Shown here one piece after another: positions 42,336-55,064 of a DNA stretch of 64,000 nucleotides. The first letter of the stretch is position 1, and every line of letters starts with the position of its first letter. The stretch covers positions 9,782,126 to 9,846,125 of the forward strand of contig OX030958.1 of assembly GCA_943735955.1 (NCBI GenBank). The letters run 5' to 3'. The DNA comes from Piscicola geometra (Eukaryota; Annelida; Clitellata; Hirudinida; Piscicolidae). The position numbers and the translations under genes are program-made. The notes beneath the pieces were generated by a model. That model worked only from the letters and a program-made list of their open reading frames with translations. It was not told the origin of the DNA and did not search any database.

Positions 42336-43984
42336 GCATCTAAATATTTGTAATTTATTTCCAAATTAATTATACATAACATTTCAATAAAAAGTAATCA
42401 AATAAAAAATATATAATATTTAATTTATCAAAAATTGAAATTTTTTAAAAAGATTAACGGGTAATCGAAGATAGATTGCTAACACAAACAAGGTATGCCA
42501 AACAAAACCGATTTGAAGCTCAAGCTACGTCAAATGCGGAAACACAACAAATAAAAGGTTCAAATGTTCTCTGCATGGAAATGTTAAAGATTAAAAAAAA
42601 CAATCATTAAATTCTAAGGCAATTATTTAGGCTTATAATCAGCCAGTTTTGGCGATGTACGCTTGCATTTCTTATACCTAACAGATACATCCAAATAATT
42701 ATATATGATTACTAAATTAATTATAGTGTTTTAATTTTCATGTCCGGATTCAGATCACTGGGTTCTTAACGCATTGTAACGCAGTTTGCCAAATTTAACG
42801 GAATTAAACTTTTTTAAACCTATTTTATTGTTTTGCACAACAATAAATAGTTTAATACATTTCGTTGAAAAATTATCCCTTTTTGAAAAAAACTAATTTT
42901 TTGAAAACTTGGTGATAAATATGTAAAATGCTCAATAATATTATCTGCTATTTGTTATCTTACACAAGAATTCTACACTTTAGAAAATGATCCATCTTAA
43001 GTTATTCGTTTGAAAGAAAAATTTATTTATAAACTGGAGCAGAAAATAATTCATCAGAATATCCCAAGGTTGCCACATCAATAGATCCCAGTTAAAAAAA
43101 GTAAAATGTCTTCATAAAATGAAAGAGAAGCAACGTGGAAAGAGACGGAGAAACTACTACTATATTAGAAGAGAAGAAAACCTCCAAAACTATACAGCCT
43201 CCACCAAACAAGCGACATCGAACATATGTGTCTTCAGATTCTGAAGATTAAGATACATCAATGATTATTAATACATAAACAACCCAAAAACAAAATCTAA
43301 AGTAGGCTTAGAAAGTTTTTCTCATGTTTGGTGGCAACAACATGAAGGAGCACATCTCATGCAAGTACAGTTCTATGTGAACATATATTCAGCATGTAGA
43401 AAAACTTGTTTTCTTGAGTAACTGGCTCAAATAGGGTGTGAAATTTGCATTTTTATTTATTTCTAGATTCTCTTTCAATTGAGGATTACTTCAATAATTA
43501 AATTCTAATAAAACTTCAATAGTTTCTATTAAATTTGTGAAATTTAGGAAGAAAATGTATTTTATACTAATGTAAAATATTGCGTTAAAACACAATTAAA
43601 TTTTGGTTAAAATGTTTAATCTTGAAACAGATCTACTTCAAACGCTTAAACCACAAAAATACTTCAATAACAAAAAACACTTCAATTGTTCATGAACTTT
43701 GCGGCATTAAAAACTTCTCAGCAGACACTTGAATGATTGAATGTCATTAGGCCTGAGTGTTGCTTTTATCTTGCTTGAAGTCCTTTTGAGAACGGCATTG
43801 AAGTCATCAAACTATTATCAATCTTGAGTCTTTTTAATGGTATATTTAGAATCTATCATATATCTAATAAAATCTTATTTATATTGCCTTACTATTTATA
43901 TTATATTTATATCTGTCTTTTCTTTAAAAATGTTTTTGCGCAGTTAATTAGGCATCCGTAAAAGATGAACGTTTAAAAAACCGG

Positions 43985-44030
43985 TCTCTTGAGCAGTCTT
44001 ATCAACGCTGCTAACAACAGAATAGAACAG
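43985..44030 (+). pseudogene. LINE C-terminal scrap
   Basis: Reads LSSLINAANNRIE, matching the tail of the fragment at 35190-35700 in inverted orientation. It marks one border of the inverted duplication between the 3' flanks of genes C and B. Confidence 0.5.
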
Positions 44031-44564
44031 AAAACCAGATTTTAAAATATTTTTTTATTATTGAAAAATAGAGTTAGTTTGTTGCAAAAAAGCAAATCGA
44101 AAATAAAACAAAAATAGAAGGCCACTGCTCTGAATTCGTTGGCAAATGATCTTTAACTAAAATAATAAGTGTAAAAAAATGCAAGATGCAATTGATTTCA
44201 GTTTTATTCACAATAAAATAAGATTAAAAAATCACAATCACTTTGAATTTTAAGGTTTTATATAATAATTATATTTTTATAAAGCTCAGCTCACATAAGG
44301 TATGCCAAACAAAACCGATTTGAAGCTCAAGCTACGTCAAATGCGAAAACACAACAAATAAAAGGTTCAAATGTTCTCTGCATGGAAATGTTAAAGATTA
44401 AATAAAACAATCATTAATCTCAACTGATGATAACAATGAATTCAGGTTGGAAGATCGGAACACCCTGAGTTACGTAAAATCGCAATGAAAGTTATGCTGA
44501 TCATAGATTATTCGTAGATATGTCTGCATTTTGTAAATGTTTCATTTCGATAGATTTTCTTCTC

Positions 44565-44647
44565 TTATTTCCAAGTGAGCTGGTAGAGGACCAAGCAGAA
44601 CGTGAAGAGGAAGAGGTTGGTGGATGCGATGACGCCTGCTGGTGCAC
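44565..44647 (-). CDS. Gene B terminal exon, hydrophobic anchor
   Basis: The same 83 nt as the gene C terminal exon, with the same ttttcacag acceptor. It codes the small-residue stretch and the hydrophobic ASTNLFLFTFCLVLYQL tail. Confidence 0.6.
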
Positions 44648-47600
44648 CTGTGAAAATAAACGGTCATTTGTGAAATGCATTCAAACATTTAATAAAAGAT
44701 TGATTCACAAAGATAATAAAAATGGTCGTTAAAGCTTAAACTTATAAATGTAAATGAGTGACCTCCTTTGCCCTTTGCGGGCTTGGTGGTTGGTGTCTCT
44801 GGCTCAACTGTTTTGGATGCTTTTATACAATGAGCATTTAGAAAACGATGGATTCGTATTTATAATTTTTAATATCATTAGCGCTCAAATGTCGATGAGT
44901 GACTACTATTGCCACCTTCAGGCTTTGTTCTTTTGGGGGTTTTACTTGGCTCAACTGTCTTAGAAGATCTCATTCAATATGCTTTTTCAAAACATTTTAA
45001 AGCTTACTTGAGGGTTATTGACTTTAAAAAAAGTTATCTCAACAATGCACAGAAGTTTTTAGATATGGTTTTATTCGTTTAGAGTTGGTATAGAGTCTTT
45101 ATTTGCTATTAAGAAGAATGTTCTATCGGGAAAACGTGCGGTGTTTGCCCTAAATGCCTGGGTTTTAATTATATAATCCTTCTATTGAATAAAGGCTAAA
45201 ATTGAATCATTTATATAAGTTTTTAACTATTTTTTTGAATGAATTACAAAAAAAGGAACATACGTGCTACTGGATATCCTGAAATAATAAAGATGTTTAA
45301 GGTAGTTTAAAGGGAATATTATAATATTCAAAGATTCCCAATTATGTTGAAGTGCTTCTAATATTAAACAATAAGCAAATAAATTCTTAAATTCTTAAAA
45401 GTGAACTCACTAGAACACTGGGGTTCTGATAGTGGAAGTTTGAGATACTTGGATGCCTCGGCTGTGTTTCATGTGATTATTAGGCCAATTACTTTTTCAG
45501 CAAATTTGAAAACGTTTAATTGTAAATATATTCAGGAATTTCCGAAACTAACTTCATATATTTATGAAGGAGAAAAAGTTTTTTTAAAGACAATAGATTC
45601 ATGAAGTTCTATAAGCGCGTAATAATTAGCTCACCAGGAATAGCGGTACAAGTGGAAGATTGTGAGTTGGAATTATGAGAGCTAACGGCTCCAGTAATAT
45701 ATCTTGCCACTTTCGTTTGATCATCATATTCCAAAGTCTTTTTAACGGTTTGAGTATTAGTGTTCTTACTCGACCTTGAGCATTGTTGTGAGTTGTTGGG
45801 TATTGCATGAATATAGTATTCGATAAAACATAGGTATATATGTTCCATCCAAATATATATATATTTTTAATTTAAAACTTTTTTAGTCGTTTATTACGAT
45901 ATTTGAAAACCCTGATTTAACCCAAAGAAACTCACGTGCAATCAGTTGGGGCAAGCTTGGGCTGGAACATGCACTTTTCATTGGTTAGAGTGGCGTTCTT
46001 CATGTTCATTTTGAAACTGATGCATTTCATCTTGTCTATGAAAATACAATCATTCCTATTATTAAAGTAAAAAGAATATTTATACAGCTAAAATTGGTCT
46101 AAGTTAACTCTAAACGATAATCTAATTCGCTGGAATGCATGAATAATTCAACAGTAAGCTGCGTTGCATTCAACTACTCAGTACGAACCGCCTTGTGGAG
46201 CGAATTCAATCCAACTGGACAGAACCTCAGTCTCGAAATCGAAAGTCACCACTTCAAATTCATTCCCGAGAGTTTCGTAATTGAAACACGTGTCTTGGAA
46301 ATTTCTTTTACTTTTTTGTAATGAAATGCTCAATAAATGTATTTGTAAAGATTGATTTTATGCTTCAAGTTTTCATGCCCACTAGTTTTAGCCCTCTAAG
46401 TTTAAACGCACACTCTAAATTCGAGTTGGAACTAAATTTTATAAATAAAGATAGTGTGAGGAGATTGAAAATTATCAAAAACATGCAAATGAAAATCAAA
46501 ACTTACACAAAATAGTCTTTTTTTTCACGGATCACATCGGCAAGTTCCTGTTGGTACTCTGGTAAGCCGCTGATGGTTGTTTCCATAGTGCACGTGATCA
46601 ACGTGTGGCCGTCCCACGACAACGTATCACATACTCCTGAAAAAGTTGTTTTCGATAGGCTATAAGGAACTATAAAAAAACACGTACCATTTTTTAAACA
46701 GAATAAAAAAATTTTAAACAGATTTTAAATAATAAGAAAATGCAGAAGTATTCACAAATAATCGATTAGGACAGCATATTTTTGAGGCTAGGTAGAGATT
46801 ATCAAGGCTAAGAACGGCAAGATGTTATTTTCCGTGAAAATTTGACAAAAAATAACGTAATGTGAAGTTAATTATTCATGCAAAAATCGAGGTTTCGGCT
46901 CTGATTTTTAACACAATACTTTTTTTTCATCTAGATTGTTAAACTAATAAAAAAAATTTAAAAATCTTTTTATATTTCAATCTTTAAAAAAATAGAATTT
47001 TTAATTTTTTTTATTTATTTAACTGTTAAATAAAAAAAATTGTAAAAAATTTAACTAAATTTTAGTTATCTTTAAATTACATTTATAGAATCATAATTTT
47101 GAGCTTTTAAATAGTAGTTAGTGGAATATTTAACAAAATTGAGATATTTTAGCAGAAATAAATTTTTTGCTCGAAGAAGAGAACTGAATAAAAAATATAA
47201 ATACGGTTATACACAAAAAAGCATAGTGGCATTAGAAAAGGTGTTTTGGAAAAAATTATTTTCACAATGAATAAATACAAAGTAGGTGAAGTAATACTAT
47301 GACCAAGCAGTGCAGTATAACACTCATGACCCCTTTGAAGGGTGCAATTTAATCGGCCAAATGAGCCTATGGTGTTTAGGAATCAAAGGCACAACCTATA
47401 GCCTTGGTATAAGTCACAAATCACGAGGCGCTCGACCATCCGTTCACAACTCGAAAACCCGTTTGAGAGGAACAACGTAAGCAATATTTAGAATCTATTT
47501 TGAAATTGATTTGTAAGCCTTTAGTTGTTATAGAATAACAATTTATATTTAAAAGATGAAGACATTTTCTATTTAATTGAAAAAGTGTTTATTTCAATAC

Positions 47601-48020
47601 AAACTTTTAAAAACATATTTCTTCTCTCCTTGTATTTTTCTGCAGTCAGCTGTTTGAAGGAAACCATTTTGAAAGTTATAGTAAAAACAATAGAGCTTTT
47701 AATTGTATTATGAATAATGATTATAATCTATTAATTTCATATGTCTGACAAAATCAACCAATATGTTATAAACAATTATTCAAAAATTCTAATTATTGTT
47801 AGAAAAACTTGGAAAATTTAGTTTAAAAATATATATTGTAAGTTCAGTTTTATTTTATTCAAAACTAAGTTAGATTTATTTATTTCAATATTTTTCATCT
47901 TATTTTATTACAATAATTTTCAAACCTAAAGCCATCAATTACATAGACAAAACGGATAAATTTCTGACCTGTCTGCAAGCAAACAACGAATAAGAGGGCA
48001 CAGATTACTTTAGGCACCAT
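44565..48020 (-). CDS. Gene B: inverted paralogue of gene A with intact anchor exon (span of gene)
   Basis: Exons in transcript order: 48020-47969 signal peptide; 47649-47605; 46636-46507; 46304-46189; 46035-45936; 45843-45635 (start uncertain); 45458-45411; 45278-45264 (15 nt); 44954-44907; 44807-44763; 44647-44565. If all were used this gives 297 codons with consistent phases. Cys positions and the NAT glycosylation site match gene A. Damage: the sixth exon has no AG acceptor at the expected place, and the seventh has ccg where gene A has cag. The 15-nt exon (R/YPVA) keeps a good acceptor and donor. The anchor exon is the same as that of gene C. It may be a pseudogene or use other sites. 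It converges on gene A. Confidence 0.5.
44763..44954 (-). CDS. Gene B two stalk exons (45 and 48 nt)
   Basis: 44954-44907 codes (V)EPSKTPKRTKPEGGN and 44807-44763 codes (V)EPETPTTKPAKGKG. Both are phase 1-1 and follow a ccaaaacag- or ctaagacag-type acceptor. They are Pro/Thr/Lys-rich like the stalk exons of genes A and C. Confidence 0.55.
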
Positions 48021-48117
48021 GATGGACTGGTATTGATAGAGAATATAACAAATATTCAGATAATAGTATTGAAGCTTTCAAAACTTGGGAAAAATAATAT
48101 TTTGTCGGCTGTTTGCT

Positions 48118-48125
48118 CTTATATA
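48118..48125 (-). promoter_or_regulatory. TATA box of gene B
   Basis: TATATAAG on the minus strand, about 100 bases upstream of the signal-peptide ATG, matching genes A and C. Confidence 0.55.
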
Positions 48126-48489
48126 CGATGTATACATAAAAACTATGAGCCATTGAATGCACACAATGTATGTGTACTCAATGATGCATTATTGATCTAT
48201 ACTGCATAGAATAATAATAATAAGTTATCCTGAATGAGCATTGCTATAGTAAACATTCAATAATATTCAAATGTTACACAAGTTGTAAGATCAAAGTTTG
48301 TTCTGTAGCAACATCTATTTGTGATACAGTGGCGCAACCAAGGGGGACAATTCGAAGTGTTTCGCAATTTATCGAAAGTCGATTAGTTATTTTGGTGGGG
48401 TTGGGGTAATGGGTTTTTCAATATATCATAAGCTTGCAAAACTCATTTACATCCTTTAAATGTTATACAAAATAATTTTCATAGAGTCC

Positions 48490-48840
48490 TGTTTAAATTA
48501 CACTCTCATGACCACATATCTCATCTGTATCTTCCAGCTCAAATTTTAACAATCAATCAGTTATACATCTTTAAAACCTATATTCTTTTTCATAAACTTA
48601 TAATAAAAAACACATCCTCCTATTTTACACATTTAATACATTCTTTCACATCCAACTGCACACGAACATTGAGAATTAAGTCTGACTACTACTTATAAAC
48701 ACCAAGAACCAATTTCTATCTGAATAGTCCAATCTATGCAGGGCTCCAACTCTGGAACAGATTGCCATTGAATTTGAAGAATATACAGCAAACCCTTAAT
48801 TTTAAGAAAATAATTAAACCACCTATAATTTCCAATCACT
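48490..48840 (+). pseudogene. LINE reverse-transcriptase tail fragment
   Basis: A + strand reading shows TNFYLNSPIYAGLQLWNRLP followed by LNLKNIQQTLNFKKIIK, after a degraded stretch with a stop. The 'LWN-LP' motif and length are typical of the extreme C-terminus of LINE polyproteins. Dead copy. Confidence 0.55.
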
Positions 48841-49184
48841 TTAATTTCTTTTGTAAATCAATGAAAACATTTGTTATTATTAACAATTCTTTTAATTTGT
48901 GAATTTAATTAAGAAGTTCATGTATTATTTTATTTTTCTAAGAGATCATACAAGCATTTATTTGCTTCGATTTCTAAATTTATTTGTTTGCAAATAAACG
49001 AAATATTGTTTTGAAAAAAAAACCAAAAAAAATTTTTTCTGGATGGCCATCAGGCTTTTATCTCACGATACATTTTATATAACAACGCAGAACATAGAGA
49101 TCCCACTAAAATAACACTAACATGTCACAAATTCTGGGAAAAAATAGAGCACCATGAGACCTTTTGTGCTACAAATCTTCAGCT

Positions 49185-49400
49185 CGAGTAGAATGATATG
49201 CTCGATGCTGCTCTGAGTCTGCCATTTACTTCATCAGATGCAGAAAGAGCATTTTCTGGACTTCGGCTTATTAAAATTAATCTTAGGAAGATTTAATCTG
49301 CTTGTCGTTTGCAAAGCTTATTTGAAAATATCTGCTACCAAAACAACTACTGCACTTTTTCCAGTAAATTAACTGGTGAAAAGATTTTCACAAACTGATC
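49185..49400 (+). pseudogene. hAT transposase dimerisation-domain fragment
   Basis: Reads LDAALSLPFTSSDAERAFSG, then LRLIKINLRKI and a stop, then further similarity. The 'S-x-x-ERxFS-LR-IK--LR' pattern is the C-terminal dimerisation region of hAT transposases. The rest of the gene is not present. Confidence 0.65.
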
Positions 49401-49929
49401 GAAAAATTATTTTGTAACTGAGAAAAAACAGTGGGACTATATGGGTTAGAAAACTAATTATTTTACCCAAAAGCTAAGCAACTCAACATTTTTTGCTGGT
49501 TCAACCCTGTTTTGATGTATCTTGGATACACTGTGTTCATAGGTACGAATCTCTTCAATAACACTCAAAAGCAATGAAAGTTCAAAGAACTCTCTTGTGA
49601 GACAAGAGGGAAAGGCTGCACTTGAGCATAGTGGTAAACAGATTCAAGGGTTTGCTGAAGGGCAAAATCAAATCATGATTTTCAATACTTAGAATAATTA
49701 GTTGGTGTTTTTTTATATAAATTAAAGGTCATTTGACTTGAATAGAATTTTGAGTATCCATTGAGAAAGAAAACAATCCTAGTCCATTAATCAGCATGTT
49801 TATTAGGTACTGTTCAAATATTTATTTAATTAATCATTATCCTTCACTAACTCACTTAATGTTTATGAATAAGTCTTATGAAAGCTGTAGAATTTTGAAA
49901 ATGCTTGAAGGCAATTACAATAAACCAGC

Positions 49930-50090
49930 GATCTGGGAGGTTCTGGGCCCCGGCCCCCCCCCCCCCTATTTGGTAGTGAAGGGGTCCACTATGATGGTTT
50001 GGGCCCTAGGACCCCCCCCAGGATTGTCTTCTATGCTCAGTAGGACCCCCCAAAGATTTACAAAAGATCGCCGCCCCTGCAATAAACTAT
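49930..50090. repeat. C/G-run low-complexity transposon remnant
   Basis: Contains a run of about 13 C and several 'ggacccccc' motifs ending 'gatcgccgcccctgc'. Similar to 36085-36135. The surrounding 49400-50937 holds no recognisable gene. Confidence 0.5.
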
Positions 50091-50937
50091 TCATTAAAAA
50101 AATAATTTTTTTATCTTTTTAATTTCTTTAACTAAATCAGTTGCATTTAAAGGGCTCATTTGAGATCTTGTCTTTAATTAAAAGCTCTTTACTTGCGACG
50201 CCATAGTTGTCAACAAAGCACTTGAACGTGATGTTTGTCTTGGCGAGCATTATTGATAGGTTCAGGTAAAATTGAATTATTTTTTAATAAAAAAATTGTT
50301 TTAGTCTAGATTTTATATCTTGCTCAAATTTCCGAATATTCCTTCTTGACTAGGGTTTATGAGAAGTTTTACACTTTAACATCTGTTTTATCGAATATAA
50401 TTGACCAGTTAAAAAAGATATTAATTAACTAAACTCGCAGTTTACCATCTTTTATAGCATTTATGACATCTTTTATTCCCATATTCAAGAGTAATTTATA
50501 CAAGTTTAAATACTCTAAAACTCAAGTATTTTTCTTTGCCAAAAGACTTGAAAAGGTAAAACATCCAAACTGTCATTTATCTGCGTCTTCTGAGTAATAT
50601 TCTACACGATTAAATTGATTTTCCAAAAAGTTAAAAAAATCAATTTTCTTGCGCTTACTTCATACAGAATTACACAAGACCATTCATCTTTCCGAAGAAT
50701 ATGCCTATTGCTTGAGCTAAGCGTGGGTGTGGATTTCTGACAAATGTGCATATCTAGCATGCTTCGGCGATCATTCATGTTAAATAGGAATAACTTTAAG
50801 AATCCTCGTAGATTTATTAATGAATTTAAGGACAAATAAATCTTTCTTGTAAAAAATTCTAAAAAGCAATTAAAGGAATGCTGGGATTCGATCTTCACCC
50901 GTTAAGAGTGACTGCTTATATGTTAATGTGGTGCTAG

Positions 50938-51147
50938 GACAAAATGGCACGGGACAAAATGGCACGGACAAAATGTCACGAGGACAAAATGGCAAGGACA
51001 AAATGTCACGATGACAAAATGTCACGGGACAAAATGGCACGGACAAAATGGCACGGACAAAATGTCACGGACAAAATGTCACAAGGACAAAATGTCACGG
51101 ACAAAATGTCACGAGGACAAAATGTCACGGGACAAAATGGCACAGAC
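50938..51147. repeat. Minisatellite of GGACAAAATGGCAC type (left array)
   Basis: About 14 units of 14-17 bp, differing as GG or GT before CAC and in the linker (CG, CGG, CGAG, AAG). It is the inverse of the array at 60447-60634. Confidence 0.9.
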
Positions 51148-51499
51148 ATGATGTTAGGAGTATAGGCACTATAAAATTATTTAATTGTAGTGCTTTTTCT
51201 TTTCAATATTTTCAATCGCTATCTTTAATTGCGCATAGATTCGATTCCAAAAATCTTAAAAGAACCATGTCTTTAGTTTTAAAAATTATAAAAACAACAA
51301 CTCGTTTCTATTTTTTGTTCGAAAGAATTCAAGTACCATCGGAGTTTATCGACAATTCAGTATCATTAAAGCAGAAAGCATGTGTTTTTTTTAATAGAAG
51401 TCAAACAAAGTCAAGTCAAAACGAATCTACCATAGAGCTCACATTATACAAAGTTTGAAAAAGTATAAAGTAAAAAAATATTGATAAAGTTAACATTCT

Positions 51500-51740
51500 T
51501 TTCAAACAAGATTAATGTTTAAAACCCTGTCTGCTAAAAAAGTGATTGGATCTCGGTTGTTGAAGTCGGTAACCATGGTGCGCAGTGCTTCGTTGATGCG
51601 GATGTAGGTCTTCTTTTTCTTTCCAGCCGTTGTGCCCAGTTCCAATTGACGACGGAGAATTTGAAAACTGTGTTGTTCCTGCTGCAATTTCCGCGCAAGT
51701 CTTGTCGCTGTTGGAGGTTTTTAGCGTCCATCATGGCGGC
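51500..51740 (-). pseudogene. MULE transposase C-terminal part
   Basis: The minus-strand frame reads QQEQHSFQILRRQLELG, then GKKKKTYIRINEALRTMV and TDFNNRDPITFLADR. The 'K-YR---R---V-D-NNRD---FL' pattern is the usual end of FLYWCH-MULE transposases, and it continues the part at 55065-56192. It was cut off by the LINE between 51740 and 55064. A frame change is present at about 51690. Confidence 0.6.
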
Positions 51741-54700
51741 ATGGCGCTCAGTTGTTACTGTTTTGAACGTTGTATTGCTGATGGCTAGACGGTTTTTTAT
51801 GAGTGGAATAGTATTTTTTTATAAATTTAAATTTTTTTCTTTCCTAATTGCCATTCTATTATGTATTCTAGGGACTTTTTAATTGAACTCTCTTCTTTCG
51901 CTAAACTTCCTAAAAGTAGTGTAAGACGTAGGGCTTTTAATTTACAGATCTTAGACCATAAATTTATTAGAAATTATTAAAAAAATGAAAAGCTTATCCT
52001 TTCTAACCCTAATCCTAACCTAGATAAAACTACTAACACACAATTGAATTATAAATTAAATTCTATTATTAATAAAAAATCTTCTAAATTAATTTATCAT
52101 AAAAATTCTGATAATAATAAAAAAATAAATAATGATAATAAGAATAAAGTTAACTTCAATAATATTATCTCTAAAAATACTAATCTAAAGTTTGGCCTCC
52201 TAAACACAAGATCACTTAATAATAAGTCACTCTATATCTCTGATCTAATTACTTCTAACTCTTTAGACTTTTTTATTTTAACTGAAACTTGGCATGAATC
52301 TGCTTCATCACCCTCAGTTATTGCTTCTACTCCTACTGGTTTTTCCTTTGTTGAACTTGCTCGGCCTCCAACTAACCCTCTTTCTCCTCGACACTCTTCA
52401 TATGGTGGTATCTGTATTTTACTTAAGTCCTTGTATTCTATCTCTGTTGACTCTTCTGTTCATTTTTCTTCCTTTGAATGCCTTTTTACTACTGTTAAAC
52501 TTTCTTCTTTCAAATTTAATTTAATTGCTATATATAGACCTCCTAACAGTTCCTTACCTCAATTTTTAGATGATTTTCATAATCTCTCTGAATTCCTTTA
52601 TTCTTTATCTTGTCCATTTTTTATTCTTGGAGACTTTAATATCTCTAGTAATAAACCTTCTGATTTCTATGTTGCTAAGTTTCTTGAAATTCTTTCTCTT
52701 TTTAATTTATCTCAAAACTGTAATTTTCCTACTCATGCTCTTGGTAATACTCTTGACTTTGTGATTTCTTCTAATTATAGCAAAATTAATGACTTAACAT
52801 CTATTCCACTCCACTTTACTGACCACTACTTTATATCTTTTAAATTATCTCTTGTTCAGCCTTTTTCTAACTTCCCCTCTTCTATTGTTAAGCGCTCTTG
52901 GTCTAATTTTGATAAAATAAATTTTACTAAATGCTTTCTTTCTTCTGACTTTTGCTCTAAATCTTTTACTGATGTGGATAGTTTTATGGATAATTTCAAT
53001 CTCACTCTATCTTCCCTTTTAGATATTTTTGCTCCATTTAAAACTTTCCGGTATCGTCTAACTTCTAAAAAATCCCCATGGTATGATTGTGAGTGCACGA
53101 CTTCTAAGCGACTAGTTCGCAAGTATGAACGAATTTATCGATCTACTCTCTCTGTATCCTGTTTGAATAAATGGCAAAATTGTTTCTCTTCTTATCGTAC
53201 TCTCCTTTTTAATAAACACTCTTCGTTTTTAAGAAATTCTATTATCTCTTCCTCCAATTCTAAAAATAGGTGGTCTTCTTTATCTAAACTTTTACATAAA
53301 AACTCTCCTCCTCCATCTTTCTCTCCTGATGACTATCTTGAATTTCTAACTAATAAAATATCTAATATTAGATCTTCGTCTTAAAATAGGCCTACACCAT
53401 CTTTTACTAAGTTCACTTCTGAATCATTATCATCCTTTTCTCTTGTCACATTGGACCATCTTACAAATATAATTAATTCTATGTCTCCCACTTCTTGTTC
53501 TCTAGATCTTATTCCTACAACCCTTTTTAAAGAACTCTCTTTTTTATTCTATCCTATTGTTCTGGATTTGGTTAACTTATCTTTGTCTACATCTAAATTT
53601 CCGTCTGCCCTCAAATCTTCATTTATTATTCCTACAATTAAGAAGCCTTCTCTTGATCCTGCATCCTTATCCAGTTATAGACCTGTATCTAACATTTCCT
53701 TTCTTTCTAAGGTCCTTGAAAAAGTTATTTCTCAACAATTAACCTTCTATCTAGAAAAAAACTCACTTCTTCCTTCCTCTCAATCTGGTTTCAGAATTGG
53801 CCACTCCACTGAAACTGCTTTACTTAAACTCTATAATGACCTTATTTTAACTTCTGATTCTAATGCCTCTTCTCTTCTTTTATGCCTTGACTTTTCAGCT
53901 GCTTTTGACACTGTCGACCATACGCTTTTATTAAATGTTTTAGACTCTTCCTTTAATATTTCTGGTTCCTCTCTTATCTGGCTTAAATCCTACCTTTCTG
54001 AGCGAACTTCCTATGTATCAATAGAATCTTCTCGTTCTTCTTCTGTTTCTTTATCTTATGGTGTTCCACAGGGCTCAATTCTTGGTCCCTTACTTTTTAT
54101 TCTTTATACCTCGGAACTACCTAATATTATTTCGTCATCTTCTCTAAACAGTCAAATTTATGCTGACGACTCCTATATTTATACATCTTTTACTGACTCT
54201 TCTCTTGACCTTACTGTTGATAAAATAACTCTCTGTCTTCAATCTATAATCTCTTGGGCTTCTTCTATGTTTCTCAAACTTAATCCGGACAAATTTGAAC
54301 TCATATATTTCAATAAAAATCAAAGTCTTTACTATCTCTTCCTTCTTTAGTTTTGCCTCCCCCCTCTTCACTCTCTCTAAACCCTTCATCTTCTATTCGT
54401 AGCCTTGGTTTTATTTTTGATTCTAACTTGTCTTTAGCTCCTCAAATTCTATCTGTCTCTAAATCTTGCTACTTCCACATTCGTCGTATTAAACAGCTTC
54501 TTCCTTTTCTCGATGATCCTACCCTACAACTTCTTGTATCTTCTCTAGTTCTGTCCAGGATTGATTATTGCAACTCTCTTTACTATGGTCTCCCTAATAC
54601 TACTTTGGCTCCTCTAAATAAAACCTTCAATTGTGCTGCTCGTCTTGTTGCTCGTGCTCCTAAGTTTTCTCACATTTCTCCTTATCTTCGTTTGTTACAT

Positions 54701-55064
54701 TGGCTACCTTTGAGATCTAGAGTGACTTTTAAAATATGCCTAAATATGTTTAAAATTCATAACTGTAATGCTCCAATCTATCTTAAAAATCTAATTAAAC
54801 AACCCCCTAAATCTGGTCTAAGATCATCCACCTTTAATCGTTCTTTTCGTTTTCCAGTTAAACACTCTTTTGCTAAACGTTCTTTTTCTTACTGTGGTCC
54901 TCTTTTATGGAATTCTTCACCTTCTTCTTTAACTTCAACTAAGTCACTCATAACTTTCCGTCGAGGCCTGAAGACGTACTTGTTTGGGACGTGATGGCTG
55001 AGCGCTTTTGTTCACTTAGTAAAGGGCGCTATACAAATTATTAAAGATTGATTGATTGATTGAA
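51740..55064 (+). mobile_element. L2/CR1-like non-LTR retrotransposon, nearly complete
   Basis: Inserted in the MULE transposase gene. It has a GC-richer 5' leader, an endonuclease and reverse-transcriptase coding region (52044-54994) and a 3' end 'aaagggcgctatacaaatta' followed by (TTGA)n, the kind of short tandem tail seen in L2/CR1-group LINEs. No clear target duplication was found. The 5' border is approximate. Confidence 0.8.
52044..54994 (+). pseudogene. LINE polyprotein: endonuclease plus reverse transcriptase
   Basis: The N-terminal half is an apurinic-type endonuclease (LLNTRSLNN, FFILTETWHE, GGICILL, IAIYRPPNSS, FFILGDFNIS, GNTLDFVIS, TDHYF). It nicks target DNA for reverse transcription. 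The second half is a reverse transcriptase (SYRPVSNISFLSKVLEKVI, QSGFRIGHSTETALLKL, LCLDFSAAFDTVDH, GVPQGSILGPLLF, catalytic YADD), then a C-terminal region ending GPLLWNSSPSSL and TFRRGLKTYLFGT. One in-frame stop at 53382 separates the halves, and a frameshift near 54320 precedes the last 213 codons. Otherwise little decayed, so a recent copy. Confidence 0.85.

Noticed and set aside
42096..42353. 85-codon Leu/Thr repeat frame
   Set aside because: It is a translation of the telomere-like TAACCC tract.
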